From contig NZ_CP014229.1 in the NCBI RefSeq assembly GCF_001553605.1, forward strand, positions 2,756,501 through 2,820,500: a stretch of DNA of 64,000 nucleotides. The letters run 5' to 3'. The stretch comes from Desulfovibrio fairfieldensis. Lineage in GTDB: Bacteria > Desulfobacterota > Desulfovibrionia > Desulfovibrionales > Desulfovibrionaceae. Below the pieces are notes generated by a model. It was not told where the DNA came from and ran no database searches. It saw only the letters and a program-made list of their open reading frames with translations. The position numbers and the translations under genes are program-made. This document shows positions 41,835 to 51,408 of the stretch, one piece after another; the first letter of the stretch is position 1; each line of letters starts with the position of its first letter.

Positions 41835-43031
41835 ATGACGGATATTGATCGGCAGATGGCCCTTATCAAACGCGGCGTGGCTGAACTGATCGACGAGGGC
41901 GAACTGCGCAAAAAGCTGGCGCGCGGCGTGCCCTTGCGCGTCAAGGTGGGCTTTGACCCCACGGCTCCGGACCTGCACCTCGGGCATACTGTGGTGATGC
42001 ACAAGATGCGTCATTTCCAGGAGCTGGGGCACACGGTCATTTTTCTGATCGGCGATTTCACCGGCCGCATCGGCGACCCTTCGGGCCGTTCGGAAACCCG
42101 CCCCCCGCTGACGGAGGAACAGGTTCTGGCCAATGCCGAAACCTACAAGAAGCAGGTTTTCAAAATCCTGGACCCGAAAAAGACCCAGGTGGAATTCAAC
42201 TCCCGCTGGCTGAGCAAGCTGGACGCCACGGGCTTCATCAAGCTGGCCTCCAGCTATACTGTGGCCCGCATGATGGAGCGCGACGACTTTGAAAAGCGCT
42301 TCCGCGAGCAGCGCCCCATTTCCATCCACGAATTTCTCTATCCGCTCTGCCAGGGCTTTGACTCGGTTTCGCTGAAAACCGACGTGGAAATGGGCGGCAC
42401 GGACCAGAAGTTCAACCTGCTGGTGGGCCGCAACCTCCAGGCCCATTACGGGCAGGAAAGCCAGTGCATTTTGACCATGCCCCTGCTGGAAGGCACGGAC
42501 GGCGTGCGCAAGATGTCCAAGTCCTACGGCAACTACATCGGCATTGATGAGCCGCCGGCGGAAATTTTCGGCAAAGTCATGGGCGTGTCCGACGAGCTCA
42601 TGTGGCGCTATTACGAGCTGCTTTCAGCCAAAAGCCTGGAAGAGATCGCGGCCCTGAAGCGGGATGTGGCCGAAGGCCGCGTGCATCCCAAGGCCGCCAA
42701 GGAAGCCCTGGCCCATGAAATGGTCAGCCGCTACCACAGCGGGAAGGACGCCGATGAGGCCCGCCAGGGCTTCAACGCGGTGTTCGCGGACGGCGGCGTG
42801 CCCGCCGACGCGCCCTCCCACTCCTGCCAACACGGCGAGGACAGCACGCCCCCGGCCTTTCTGGAGGCCGCCGGGCTGGTCAAGAGCCGGGGCGAGGCCA
42901 AGCGTCTGATCAAGGAAGGCGCGCTCTCGGTGGACGGCCAGCGTTGCGACGACGCGCTGGCCCCGCTGCCCGCCGGGGATTATGTGATCAAACTGGGCAA
43001 AAAGCGCTTTCTGAAACTCAACGTGCGCTGA
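41835..43031 (+). CDS. tyrS: Tyrosine-tRNA ligase
   Basis: The 398-residue protein has class I motifs: [16 protein letters not shown] (HIGH), the [13 protein letters not shown] tyrosine-binding block, and [13 protein letters not shown]-terminal S4 RNA-binding domain (about 335-395, [20 protein letters not shown]) follows. The start at 41835 is favoured by the ATAAGGATACGGCG before it and by alignment length. It is a housekeeping enzyme standing alone. Confidence 0.95.
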   Translation: MTDIDRQMALIKRGVAELIDEGELRKKLARGVPLRVKVGFDPTAPDLHLGHTVVMHKMRHFQELGHTVIFLIGDFTGRIGDPSGRSETRPPLTEEQVLANAETYKKQVFKILDPKKTQVEFNSRWLSKLDATGFIKLASSYTVARMMERDDFEKRFREQRPISIHEFLYPLCQGFDSVSLKTDVEMGGTDQKFNLLVGRNLQAHYGQESQCILTMPLLEGTDGVRKMSKSYGNYIGIDEPPAEIFGKVMGVSDELMWRYYELLSAKSLEEIAALKRDVAEGRVHPKAAKEALAHEMVSRYHSGKDADEARQGFNAVFADGGVPADAPSHSCQHGEDSTPPAFLEAAGLVKSRGEAKRLIKEGALSVDGQRCDDALAPLPAGDYVIKLGKKRFLKLNVR

Positions 43032-43059
43032 ATCGCAGCACTGCTCCATATTTTCAACG

Positions 43060-43081
43060 GGCGGCCCCTCGGGGCCGCCCG
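43060..43081 (+). terminator. GC-rich hairpin after tyrS
   Basis: A perfect 10-bp stem (GGGCGGCCCC with partner), two-base loop, 28 bases past the tyrS stop. No T run follows, so it may only slow RNA polymerase. Confidence 0.5.
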
Positions 43082-43104
43082 CATTGCTCTATAAAGGAGA
43101 CGGC

Positions 43105-44844
43105 ATGCGCGCTGCCTTTGTTGCGATCGGGTTGGCTTTGCTGGCCTGCCTGCTGCCCTTCGGCATGCACCCCCTGGCCGCCGGGCCGGGTGCTCTCCCA
43201 CAAAAGACGGACGTAACCGCCCTGACCTGCCGCGATCTGGACGCGAACGGACGCCCGCCGCTGCCGCCGCTCTGGCTGGACGGCTACGTCAGCGCGCAGA
43301 TCGACACTGACGATGTCCATCTGACATGGGATGCCGGGCGCTGGCGTATGGAAACGCCGCCTGAACTGAGCGCCCAGTGCCGCCGCACGCCGGATATGGC
43401 CCTGACCGAAGCCTGGAAAACGGCCATGTTGCACTTCCGTTCCCCGAACGAGCCGGGGAACATCCGTGACGCTCTGAATCTCGGGTACGCCACCTGGAAA
43501 GACGCGCGTTCGCTGATCCGCAAGAAAGCTGCCCGGCCGGAGGCTATCGCGGCTGTCCAGGAAAGCCTGTTTGCCGCCCTGCTCCTCTGGGGGGACGGTC
43601 ACCGGGCCTTTAAGCACGGCGGAGGGCGCCCGCCCGACGTGGCTGAGCTCCGTCCGATGGCCCGTGAACTCGCAGCCCTGTCCGCGCGCCTGCCCATTCT
43701 CGCATTGGGAGAGGCCCTTTACCTTGTGCGGGAATGGCCGGTGGAGCTGGCTGCCCTGACCTGCCGGGACACCGGCGGCGCGGCGGGCCGCGGCCGTTTT
43801 TTCTTTATGACAGGCAGATGGCTGAGCGGCTGGGCCGCCGCATGGCGGGAACGCGAACCCAACCCCGCTGCGGAGCGCGAAAAAACCGACGCGGACGCCA
43901 CGGAACCGGAAGCCGGCAGCGCGTTTATTGACGCCTACTGCGCGCGGCATCCCGCAGTCCCGGTAACGAGGGCCTGGCGGGATGCCGACGATGAAATCTG
44001 GCGCGCCGCCGAGGTCGGCAAGCGTTCCTGCGCGGATATTTTCCGTTACGGCCATGACGCCGTGGGCTGGCTGCTGTGGTGGGACGGCTACCAAAGCCAC
44101 CCCTCCACGCGTCTACCCGCGCCTGAAACGTTCGTGGCGCGAAGCGCGGCCATCCGTGCCTTTTGCGCGGCACATCCCCGAATGCCGTTTTCGGATGCGG
44201 CCCGCAAGGCCCTCGCGGCCTTGCCCCCAAGCACTACTCCGCCGGACCCGCTTCCCGCGCCCGGGATCGCCGCGTATGCGGATATAACAGAAAATACGGC
44301 CTTCCACGCGGACGCGCCGCAGCGGTACACGGGCATGGCGGCTCTGACCTGCCGGGAATGGGCGGAGGCGGAGACTGCCGCGAAATCCGTCCTGCCGCCC
44401 AAAATCTGGCTGGACGGCTACGTCAGCGCGCAGATGAATCTGGACTATGCGCCCGTGGGCTTGTGGAGCACCAAATACTTTGTCGCGGAACTGCCTCTTA
44501 TTCTGGCCTCGCAGTGCCGCCGCACGCCGGACATGACCATCACCGAGGCCTGGAAAACAGTCAAAATGTACGAGAAGCAAGACGATAAGGTCTATCTGGG
44601 CGCACCTTGCTCGGATCTGCTCAGATTGAACAAGAAACATGGCGTGGATTTTACGAGCCTGGCTCTCTGGTGGGACGGCTGGCGCGGATGGCTGGAACGC
44701 GGGACATACCAAGAGGAACCGCAAGAAGCCGTAACGGATCGGGGCAGAGCCTTGGAAGCGGCCTGCAAAGCCAACCCCCGGAAGCCGCTCGTGCAAATTC
44801 TTACCGGACTGCGGGGCCACGCCGCGCGGCCGAACGCGGAATAG
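43105..44844 (+). CDS. Secreted protein of six tandem HdeA/HdeB-like modules
   Basis: The 579-residue protein has a signal peptide (about 1-26). Six modules share a first conserved position with T/S/P-C-x-(D/E), an LWxDGY-type Trp core, then a second Cys before R/K/A and P. Cysteines fall at 42/92, 220/279, 309/353, 416/471 and 502/554. The second unit (about 128-206) keeps the WGDGHRAF core but has no Cys. Modules 1 and 5 are nearly identical around LDGYVSAQ and QCRRTPDM. Single-module HdeA/HdeB proteins are acid-activated periplasmic chaperones with one disulfide. The fold match is by pattern, not search. AAAGGAGACGGC decides the start. Confidence 0.62.
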   Translation: MRAAFVAIGLALLACLLPFGMHPLAAGPGALPQKTDVTALTCRDLDANGRPPLPPLWLDGYVSAQIDTDDVHLTWDAGRWRMETPPELSAQCRRTPDMALTEAWKTAMLHFRSPNEPGNIRDALNLGYATWKDARSLIRKKAARPEAIAAVQESLFAALLLWGDGHRAFKHGGGRPPDVAELRPMARELAALSARLPILALGEALYLVREWPVELAALTCRDTGGAAGRGRFFFMTGRWLSGWAAAWREREPNPAAEREKTDADATEPEAGSAFIDAYCARHPAVPVTRAWRDADDEIWRAAEVGKRSCADIFRYGHDAVGWLLWWDGYQSHPSTRLPAPETFVARSAAIRAFCAAHPRMPFSDAARKALAALPPSTTPPDPLPAPGIAAYADITENTAFHADAPQRYTGMAALTCREWAEAETAAKSVLPPKIWLDGYVSAQMNLDYAPVGLWSTKYFVAELPLILASQCRRTPDMTITEAWKTVKMYEKQDDKVYLGAPCSDLLRLNKKHGVDFTSLALWWDGWRGWLERGTYQEEPQEAVTDRGRALEAACKANPRKPLVQILTGLRGHAARPNAE

Positions 44845-44871
44845 CGCCGCCCCTTTTGGGAAAAGTTTGCC

Positions 44872-45564
44872 TCAGCTTTCCAGGGCCAGATTCGCGGCGG
44901 CGGTGGCGTGCAGCACGGTGGTGTCGAAAAGAGGCAGTTCGGCGTCCTCGGGTCGCAGCAGCAGGCCGATTTCCGTGCAGCCCAGAATGACGCCACGCGC
45001 GCCACGCCCGGCCAGTCCGGCCATGGCCGCCTGAAACTTTTTCCGGGAATCCTCGCGAATCACGCCCAGGCAGAGCTCCTCGAAAATGACCTTGTTGATC
45101 ATGTCGCGTTCCGGCGCGTCCGGAATCAGCACCTCAAGACCCTGCCGACGCAGCCTGCCGCAGTAAAAATCCTCTTCCATGGTGTAACGCGTGCCCAGCA
45201 GGCCCACCGAGCGCAGGCCGCGCCCCAGGATTTCGGCGGCCGTGACGTCCGCGATGTGCAGCAGGGGAATGGAGACCGCCTCCTGAATCCGGGGGGCCAC
45301 CTTGTGCATGGTGTTGGTGCAGATGACGATGAAATCCGCGCCGCCCTTCTCCAGATTTTGCGCCGCCGCGCCCAGCAGCAGCGCGCTCCTGTCCCAGTCC
45401 CCGGCGGACTGGCAAGCCTCGATTTCCTGAAAATCCACGCTGTAGAGCAGGCAGCGGGCCGAATGCAGGCCGCCCAGGCGTTCCTTCACCACAGTGTTGA
45501 CGATCCGGTAATAACTGACCGTGCTTTCCCAGCTCATGCCGCCCAACAGGCCGATGGTCTTCAT
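44872..45564 (-). CDS. Aspartate/glutamate racemase family protein
   Basis: The 230-residue protein has the two-Cys site of cofactor-independent racemases: CTNTMHKVA in the N-half and VILGCTEIGLLLRPED in the C-half, each in the usual loop. KTIGLLGGMSWESTVSYYRI is the typical start. It would interconvert L- and D-Asp (or Glu) for the cell wall or signalling; broad-specificity members exist, so substrate is open. AGGAGG six bases before the ATG at 45564 decides the start over a longer frame. Confidence 0.88.
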   Translation of the reverse strand: MKTIGLLGGMSWESTVSYYRIVNTVVKERLGGLHSARCLLYSVDFQEIEACQSAGDWDRSALLLGAAAQNLEKGGADFIVICTNTMHKVAPRIQEAVSIPLLHIADVTAAEILGRGLRSVGLLGTRYTMEEDFYCGRLRRQGLEVLIPDAPERDMINKVIFEELCLGVIREDSRKKFQAAMAGLAGRGARGVILGCTEIGLLLRPEDAELPLFDTTVLHATAAANLALES

Positions 45565-45623
45565 GCGCGCCTCCTTCCGTTTCCGGGGCTTTTCCCCTAC
45601 CATGATCCACAGCGGAGGGGAAT

Positions 45624-46844
45624 ATGCGGAAACTGTACGTGGCGATGGTGGGCCTGCCCGCGCGCGGCAAGTCCACGCTGGCGCGGCGCATCCGCCAGGG
45701 CCTGCTGGCCGAGGGCATCCGGGCGCAGATCTTCAACAACGGCGACATGCGCCGGGCCCTGGTGGGCGCGGAATCCACGGAGCCGGATTTCTACAATCCG
45801 GAAAACAGCGCTGGCCGCGAAATCCGCGAGCAGATCTGCCTCCGCAACATGGCCCGGGCCCGGGCCTGGCTGGCCGAGCAGGGCGAGGTGGCCATTCTGG
45901 ACGCCACCAACGCCAGCCGCGCCCGGCGGATTCTCATCGAACAGACCCTCACCGACCACCCCGTGCTCTTTGTGGAGTGCGTCAACGAAGACCCGCTGCT
46001 GCTCAACGCCTGCATCCGCCGCAAAACCACCCTGCCCGAATACGCGTCCTACAGCGAGGCCGACGCCCTGGACAGTTTCATGAAGCGCATCGGCTATTAT
46101 GAATCCATCTACAGCCCGCTTCAGGATGAAAAATTCTGGCTCTGCGTGGATTCCACGGCCAACCGCATTCTGGACGAACGCCCTTGTGAAGGCTCGCCCT
46201 ATTATCCGGCCATCCGCGAGATTGTGGTCAGCGTCTGGGTGCACAGCCTCTATCTGGCCCGCCACGGCCAGACGGAATTCAACGTGCAGGGCCGCATCGG
46301 CGGCGATCCCCCGCTCACGGCCCTGGGCCGCTCCCAGGCCGAAGCCCTGGCCCGGCACATGCGCGACCGGCGCATCGACTGGGTGTTCACCTCCACCCGC
46401 CTGCGCTCCCACGAAACAGCGGCCCCGCTGCTGGTTGAACGCCCCGGCGCGCACGCCATGGCTCTCAAGGAGTTTGACGAAATCTGGGCCGGAGACTGCG
46501 AAGGCATGCTCTATTCGGAAATCCGCCGGAGCATGCCCGACGTCACGGCGGGCCGCAACGCGGACAAATACGGCTACGCCTATCCCAACGGCGAAAGCTA
46601 CGCCATCCTGCGCGAACGCGTGCAGCGCGGCCTCAGGCGCGCGCTCTTTCTGGCCGGGGACGCGCCCCTGCTCATCGTGGGGCATCAGGCCATCAACCGG
46701 GTGCTGCTCTCGCTCTTTCTGCGCCAGCGCAGCGAGGACGTGCCCTATATCTACATTCCCCAGAACCAGTATTACCACATTTCCCTGACCCCGCACCGCA
46801 AAGTCTTCGAGCGCGTCCCCTACGAACGGACGGGGCGGGACTGA
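45624..46844 (+). CDS. 6-phosphofructo-2-kinase/fructose-2,6-bisphosphatase-like fusion
   Basis: The 406-residue protein has an N-terminal P-loop kinase (about 1-200: VGLPARGKSTLAR, then FNNGDMRR and AILDATNASRARR) and a C-terminal histidine-phosphatase domain (about 206-400). The phosphatase part has LARHGQTEFNVQGRIGG, with His214 as nucleophile, DEIWAGDCEGMLYSEI as proton-donor segment and VGHQAINR as second His (354). This is the eukaryote-type PFK-2/FBPase-2 layout, rare in bacteria. It would make and destroy fructose 2,6-bisphosphate if the kinase is active. Standing alone, it is divergent from the racemase gene. Confidence 0.8.
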   Translation: MRKLYVAMVGLPARGKSTLARRIRQGLLAEGIRAQIFNNGDMRRALVGAESTEPDFYNPENSAGREIREQICLRNMARARAWLAEQGEVAILDATNASRARRILIEQTLTDHPVLFVECVNEDPLLLNACIRRKTTLPEYASYSEADALDSFMKRIGYYESIYSPLQDEKFWLCVDSTANRILDERPCEGSPYYPAIREIVVSVWVHSLYLARHGQTEFNVQGRIGGDPPLTALGRSQAEALARHMRDRRIDWVFTSTRLRSHETAAPLLVERPGAHAMALKEFDEIWAGDCEGMLYSEIRRSMPDVTAGRNADKYGYAYPNGESYAILRERVQRGLRRALFLAGDAPLLIVGHQAINRVLLSLFLRQRSEDVPYIYIPQNQYYHISLTPHRKVFERVPYERTGRD

Positions 46845-46862
46845 AGCCGGGGCCCCGCCGCT

Positions 46863-48449
46863 TTATGCCGCGCCGCGCTCCTTTTTCCGCCCGCTCTCCG
46901 GCAGCTTGACGGCGCGCACCTCGTCGATGCGCTGGCGGTCCATGCGAGTGATCTCCAGTTCCCAGCCCTGGAGGCGCAATCGCTCGCCCGTCACCGGAAT
47001 GTGTCCCAGGCGCTCCAGAATCAGCCCGGCCAGGGTGGCGCTGGCGGAACGCGGCGGCAGGCTGATGCCCAGCCAGGCCGTGACCGCGTCCACGGAAAGC
47101 CTGCCCGGCATGCGCCAACTGCCGTCGGGCAGGCGGCAGGATTCGGGCCCGGCGGGCAAATCCCCCACCTGACCGGCCAGCACGCTGAGCAGCTCGGCGG
47201 GCGTGATCATGCCCACCACGCTGCCGTATTCGTCGCGTACAAAGGAGAGCGGCGCGGGATGCGCGCGAAAATCGTCCAGAATGTCCGCCAGGGCCGTGTG
47301 CTCGAAAATGGTCGGCGCGGAACGGATGTAGTCCGTCAATTTCCAGGGCGCATCCTTGGAGACGTCCGGCGCGGGCAGCAGCAGTTCGCCCGTGCGCACC
47401 ACGCCCAGCACGTCGTCCGTTTCGCGGCGCAGCACCGGCAGCCAGGGCAGGGCGGCCGCCGCCGCGAAGCGGTAGACAGTCTCGCGGTCGGCGCGGCTGT
47501 CCAGCCAGTTCACGCGCTGACGCGGAATCATGATAAAGCGGGCCGTGCGCCCGCTCAGGCGGATGACGCGGGCCACCATGTCCCGCTCTTCCGGGGCGAA
47601 CAGCGCGCCCCGGCTCTCCCCGGCCAGAGCCGCCGCGTCAAGCTGGGCGTCGCCGTGGCCGGACCGCCCGCCCAGCAGGCCCAGCACCACGCGGGCCGTG
47701 GACTCGCGCATGTCGCGCATGCTGATGCGCTTGCGCCGGTTGCGCAGCGCCCACTGATTGCAGGCCTCCACCAGCACGGCGAAAATAATGGCCGCATACA
47801 GATAGCCCTTGGGAATGTGGTAGCCCAGGCCGTCGGTCAGCAGCCCCAGGCCGATCATCAGCAGAAAGCCCAGACAGAGCACAATGACCGAGGGATGGCG
47901 CTCCACAAAGCGGAGCAGCGGCGCGGCGGCCAGGGCCATGACCAGCATGGCCGCGACCACGGCCAGCATCATCACCGAGACATGGTCCACCATGCCCACG
48001 GAGGTGATGATGGAATCCAGGGAAAAGACGGCGTCCAGGACGATGATCTGCGCGATCACCCGCCAGAAGCCCGCGTGACGGCCCGCGTCCGCGGGACCGG
48101 ACATATGGCCTTCCAGGCGTTCGTGCAGCTCCAGCGTGCCCTTGAGAAGCAGGAACAGGCCGCCGCCTATCAGGATCAGATCCCGCGCGGAAAAGGCGCG
48201 CCCGCCCAGGGTGAACAGGGGCGCGGTGAGCCCGATGATCCAGGCGATGGCCGCCAGCAGGACCAGGCGCATGAGCAGGGCCAGCCCCAGGCCGGTGAGA
48301 AAGGCATGACGCTTCTGCTCGGCGGGCAGCCGCCCCACCAGAATGGAGATGAATACCAGGTTGTCCACGCCCAGCACCACTTCCAGCAGTACCAGCGTGC
48401 CCAGACCGGCCCAGGCCGAAAGCTCCGTAATCCACGAAAAATCCCACAT
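46863..48449 (-). CDS. TerC-family membrane protein with CBS and CorC/HlyC domains
   Basis: The 528-residue protein has an N-terminal TerC domain with about seven membrane helices (LVLLEVVLGVDNLVFISILV, VLDAVFSLDSIITSVGMVDH with conserved Asp residues). A CBS pair (about 310-425) and a CorC_HlyC transporter-associated domain (about 440-520) follow. E. coli YoaE and YegH share this layout. TerC proteins help extrude manganese or supply metal during protein export; the function of this branch is uncertain. GGAAAGGAT just before the ATG at 48449 sets the start. Confidence 0.88.
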   Translation of the reverse strand: MWDFSWITELSAWAGLGTLVLLEVVLGVDNLVFISILVGRLPAEQKRHAFLTGLGLALLMRLVLLAAIAWIIGLTAPLFTLGGRAFSARDLILIGGGLFLLLKGTLELHERLEGHMSGPADAGRHAGFWRVIAQIIVLDAVFSLDSIITSVGMVDHVSVMMLAVVAAMLVMALAAAPLLRFVERHPSVIVLCLGFLLMIGLGLLTDGLGYHIPKGYLYAAIIFAVLVEACNQWALRNRRKRISMRDMRESTARVVLGLLGGRSGHGDAQLDAAALAGESRGALFAPEERDMVARVIRLSGRTARFIMIPRQRVNWLDSRADRETVYRFAAAAALPWLPVLRRETDDVLGVVRTGELLLPAPDVSKDAPWKLTDYIRSAPTIFEHTALADILDDFRAHPAPLSFVRDEYGSVVGMITPAELLSVLAGQVGDLPAGPESCRLPDGSWRMPGRLSVDAVTAWLGISLPPRSASATLAGLILERLGHIPVTGERLRLQGWELEITRMDRQRIDEVRAVKLPESGRKKERGAA

Positions 48450-48493
48450 ATCCTTTCCGCTGTTTATCGCGGGCCGCAAGGGCCCTGGAAAAT

Positions 48494-48519
48494 AAAAAAA
48501 GGGGGCCGAAGCCCCCTTT
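48494..48519 (-). terminator. Terminator of the rpsB-tsf operon
   Basis: AAAGGGGGC, CGAA, GCCCCCTTT forms a tight hairpin that on the minus strand is followed by an unbroken T tract (48494-48500). It stands about 70 bases past the tsf stop. Confidence 0.88.
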
Positions 48520-48589
48520 CAGGTTCAATCAACAACGAGACTACTCTGCATGCGCGCCGCATGACGCGCAATTCCGTCTGCCGGCATGC

Positions 48590-49447
48590 TTATTCCGCGG
48601 CCAGTTGGATGCGGGTAAAGCCCGTCACCGTGATGGTGTCGCCCACGGCCTTGCCGGCTTCGCGCACGATATCGCTCACGCTCTTCTTGTCGTCGCGGAT
48701 AAAGGGCTGTTCCATCAGGCAGACTTCCTTCTGGAACTTCTTCACCGCGCCGTCGGCGATCTTGTCCACGATATTGGCGGGCTTGCCTTCTTCCAGGGCC
48801 TTCTGGCGATAGACTTCGCGCTCGCGTTCCACGGCGGCCTGGTCCAGGCTTCCGGCGTCCAGAGCCATGGGACTGGCGGCGGCCACCTGCATGGCCAAGT
48901 TCTTGGCAAGCTCCTTGACTTCGGGCGCGTTCACGCTCTCGGCCTTGCCGCAGGTCAGGAAGACCAGCACGCCGATCTTGCCGTTGGCGTGGATGTACTG
49001 CCCGATAACTTCATTGTCGGACTGGCGGGTATGGCGCGCGAACTTGCCGAGCTGCATGTTTTCGCCCACCGAGGCGATGAGCTGCTTGACCTCGTCGCCC
49101 ACCACGCCGTCCAGGGCGGTGGGGTCAGCCGGATTGTGCTCCAGCACGGCCTGGGCCACGCGGGCGGCCATGTTCTGGAACTGGTCGCCGCGGGCCACGA
49201 AGTCGGTTTCGCACATCAGCGAAGCCATGGCCACATGCTTGCCGTCAGGGCTGGTCACGGCGGTAACCACGCCTTCGCAGGTGGCGCGGCCGGATTTTTT
49301 AGCGGCCTTGGCCATGCCCTTCTGGCGCAGCCAGTCCACAGCCTTTTCCAGGTCGCCGTTCACTTCCACCAGGGCTTTTTTGCAGTCCATCATGCCCGCG
49401 CCGGTTTTCTCGCGCAGTTCTTTGACCATTTGAGCGCTGATTGCCAT
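48590..49447 (-). CDS. tsf: Elongation factor Ts
   Basis: The 285-residue protein is the nucleotide-exchange factor for EF-Tu. It has AQMVKELREKTGAGMMDCKKAL, the SLMCETDFVARGDQF segment and the C-terminal LMEQPFIRDDKKSVSDIV region. The start at 49447 (MAISAQMV) is at the domain edge and preceded by GGAGACGACA. It is co-transcribed with rpsB, 119 bases upstream. Confidence 0.97.
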   Translation of the reverse strand: MAISAQMVKELREKTGAGMMDCKKALVEVNGDLEKAVDWLRQKGMAKAAKKSGRATCEGVVTAVTSPDGKHVAMASLMCETDFVARGDQFQNMAARVAQAVLEHNPADPTALDGVVGDEVKQLIASVGENMQLGKFARHTRQSDNEVIGQYIHANGKIGVLVFLTCGKAESVNAPEVKELAKNLAMQVAAASPMALDAGSLDQAAVEREREVYRQKALEEGKPANIVDKIADGAVKKFQKEVCLMEQPFIRDDKKSVSDIVREAGKAVGDTITVTGFTRIQLAAE

Positions 49448-49566
49448 TGTCGTCTCCAGATGCGTCCGGCCAATGCGCCGGAGTTGCTGCGTAAAAAATT
49501 TCAAGAAGGGCAGCGCAGACCCGTAACGATCGCGCTGCCCTGAAAATACGAAATCGCGGACCCCGA

Positions 49567-50364
<798 letters not shown>

Positions 50365-50392
50365 TGTGATCCTCCAATGGGTTGGTTTCCTC

Positions 50393-50480
50393 CACTCCGG
50401 TTTGTACTGTTCTCTTCACCCGCCGTGGGTCGGACGCGACGCGCGTCCGCGGAACGGGCACCCCGAGAACCGCCGGAGTG
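50393..50480 (-). promoter_or_regulatory. Structured leader of rpsB
   Basis: CACTCCGG (50393-50400) pairs with CCGGAGTG (50473-50480), closing a domain of about 90 bases in the transcript leader. Inside is a GGACGCGACGCGCGTCC-like stem. Autoregulation of rpsB by S2 binding to such leaders is known in other bacteria; here it is inferred only from pairing and position. Confidence 0.4.
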
Positions 50481-50497
50481 TGTGTAATGGAGCAGCT

Positions 50498-50526
50498 TCT
50501 ATAGCCCAAAGCCGTATGGATGGCAA
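50498..50526 (-). promoter_or_regulatory. Sigma-70 promoter of rpsB-tsf
   Basis: On the minus strand TTGCCA (50521-50526) and TATAGA (50498-50503) are separated by exactly 17 bases. The transcript would start about 125 bases before rpsB. Confidence 0.72.
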
Positions 50527-51113
<587 letters not shown>

Positions 51114-51143
51114 TTGACAGCGCGCATGTAAAAATCGTATGAA
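51114..51143 (+). promoter_or_regulatory. Sigma-70 promoter of the nar operon
   Basis: TTGACA (51114-51119), an 18-base spacer, TATGAA (51138-51143). This gives a leader of about 260 bases before narG. Confidence 0.55.
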
Positions 51144-51254
51144 ATCAACAAGTATGCTTGCCAACCTTGTTTTGCGGATTCCCCCCACCTTCCGTCCCAA
51201 CGTCCGGCCTTAGTCCCCTCTCTTTTTTTATAGTTCCTATACAAAACGAGATTC

Positions 51255-51381
51255 AGTTGGTCACCCGGTGATGAAACAAGCCGCAAGCTTTGTCGCCAGG
51301 GCCTGTCTTTTCCGGCGTCCGCCGGTTTCAGCCGTTCCGTAAGATCGCCCGCTTTCAGGCCGTGGCGCATATACACCAACT
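51255..51381 (+). promoter_or_regulatory. Structured narG leader, candidate Moco riboswitch
   Basis: AGTTGGT (51255-51261) pairs perfectly with ACCAACT (51375-51381) and closes a 127-base domain. The domain ends about 20 bases before the AGGAGG ribosome site. Inside are stems such as ACAAGC with GCTTTGT and CCGGCG with CGCCGG, plus GCCAGGGC. The Moco riboswitch sits before molybdoenzyme and Moco genes and shares a GCCACCAGGGC-like segment. The match is partial and from memory. Confidence 0.35.
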
Positions 51382-51408
51382 ACAGCTCAATTCTCCGCAG
51401 GAGGATTT

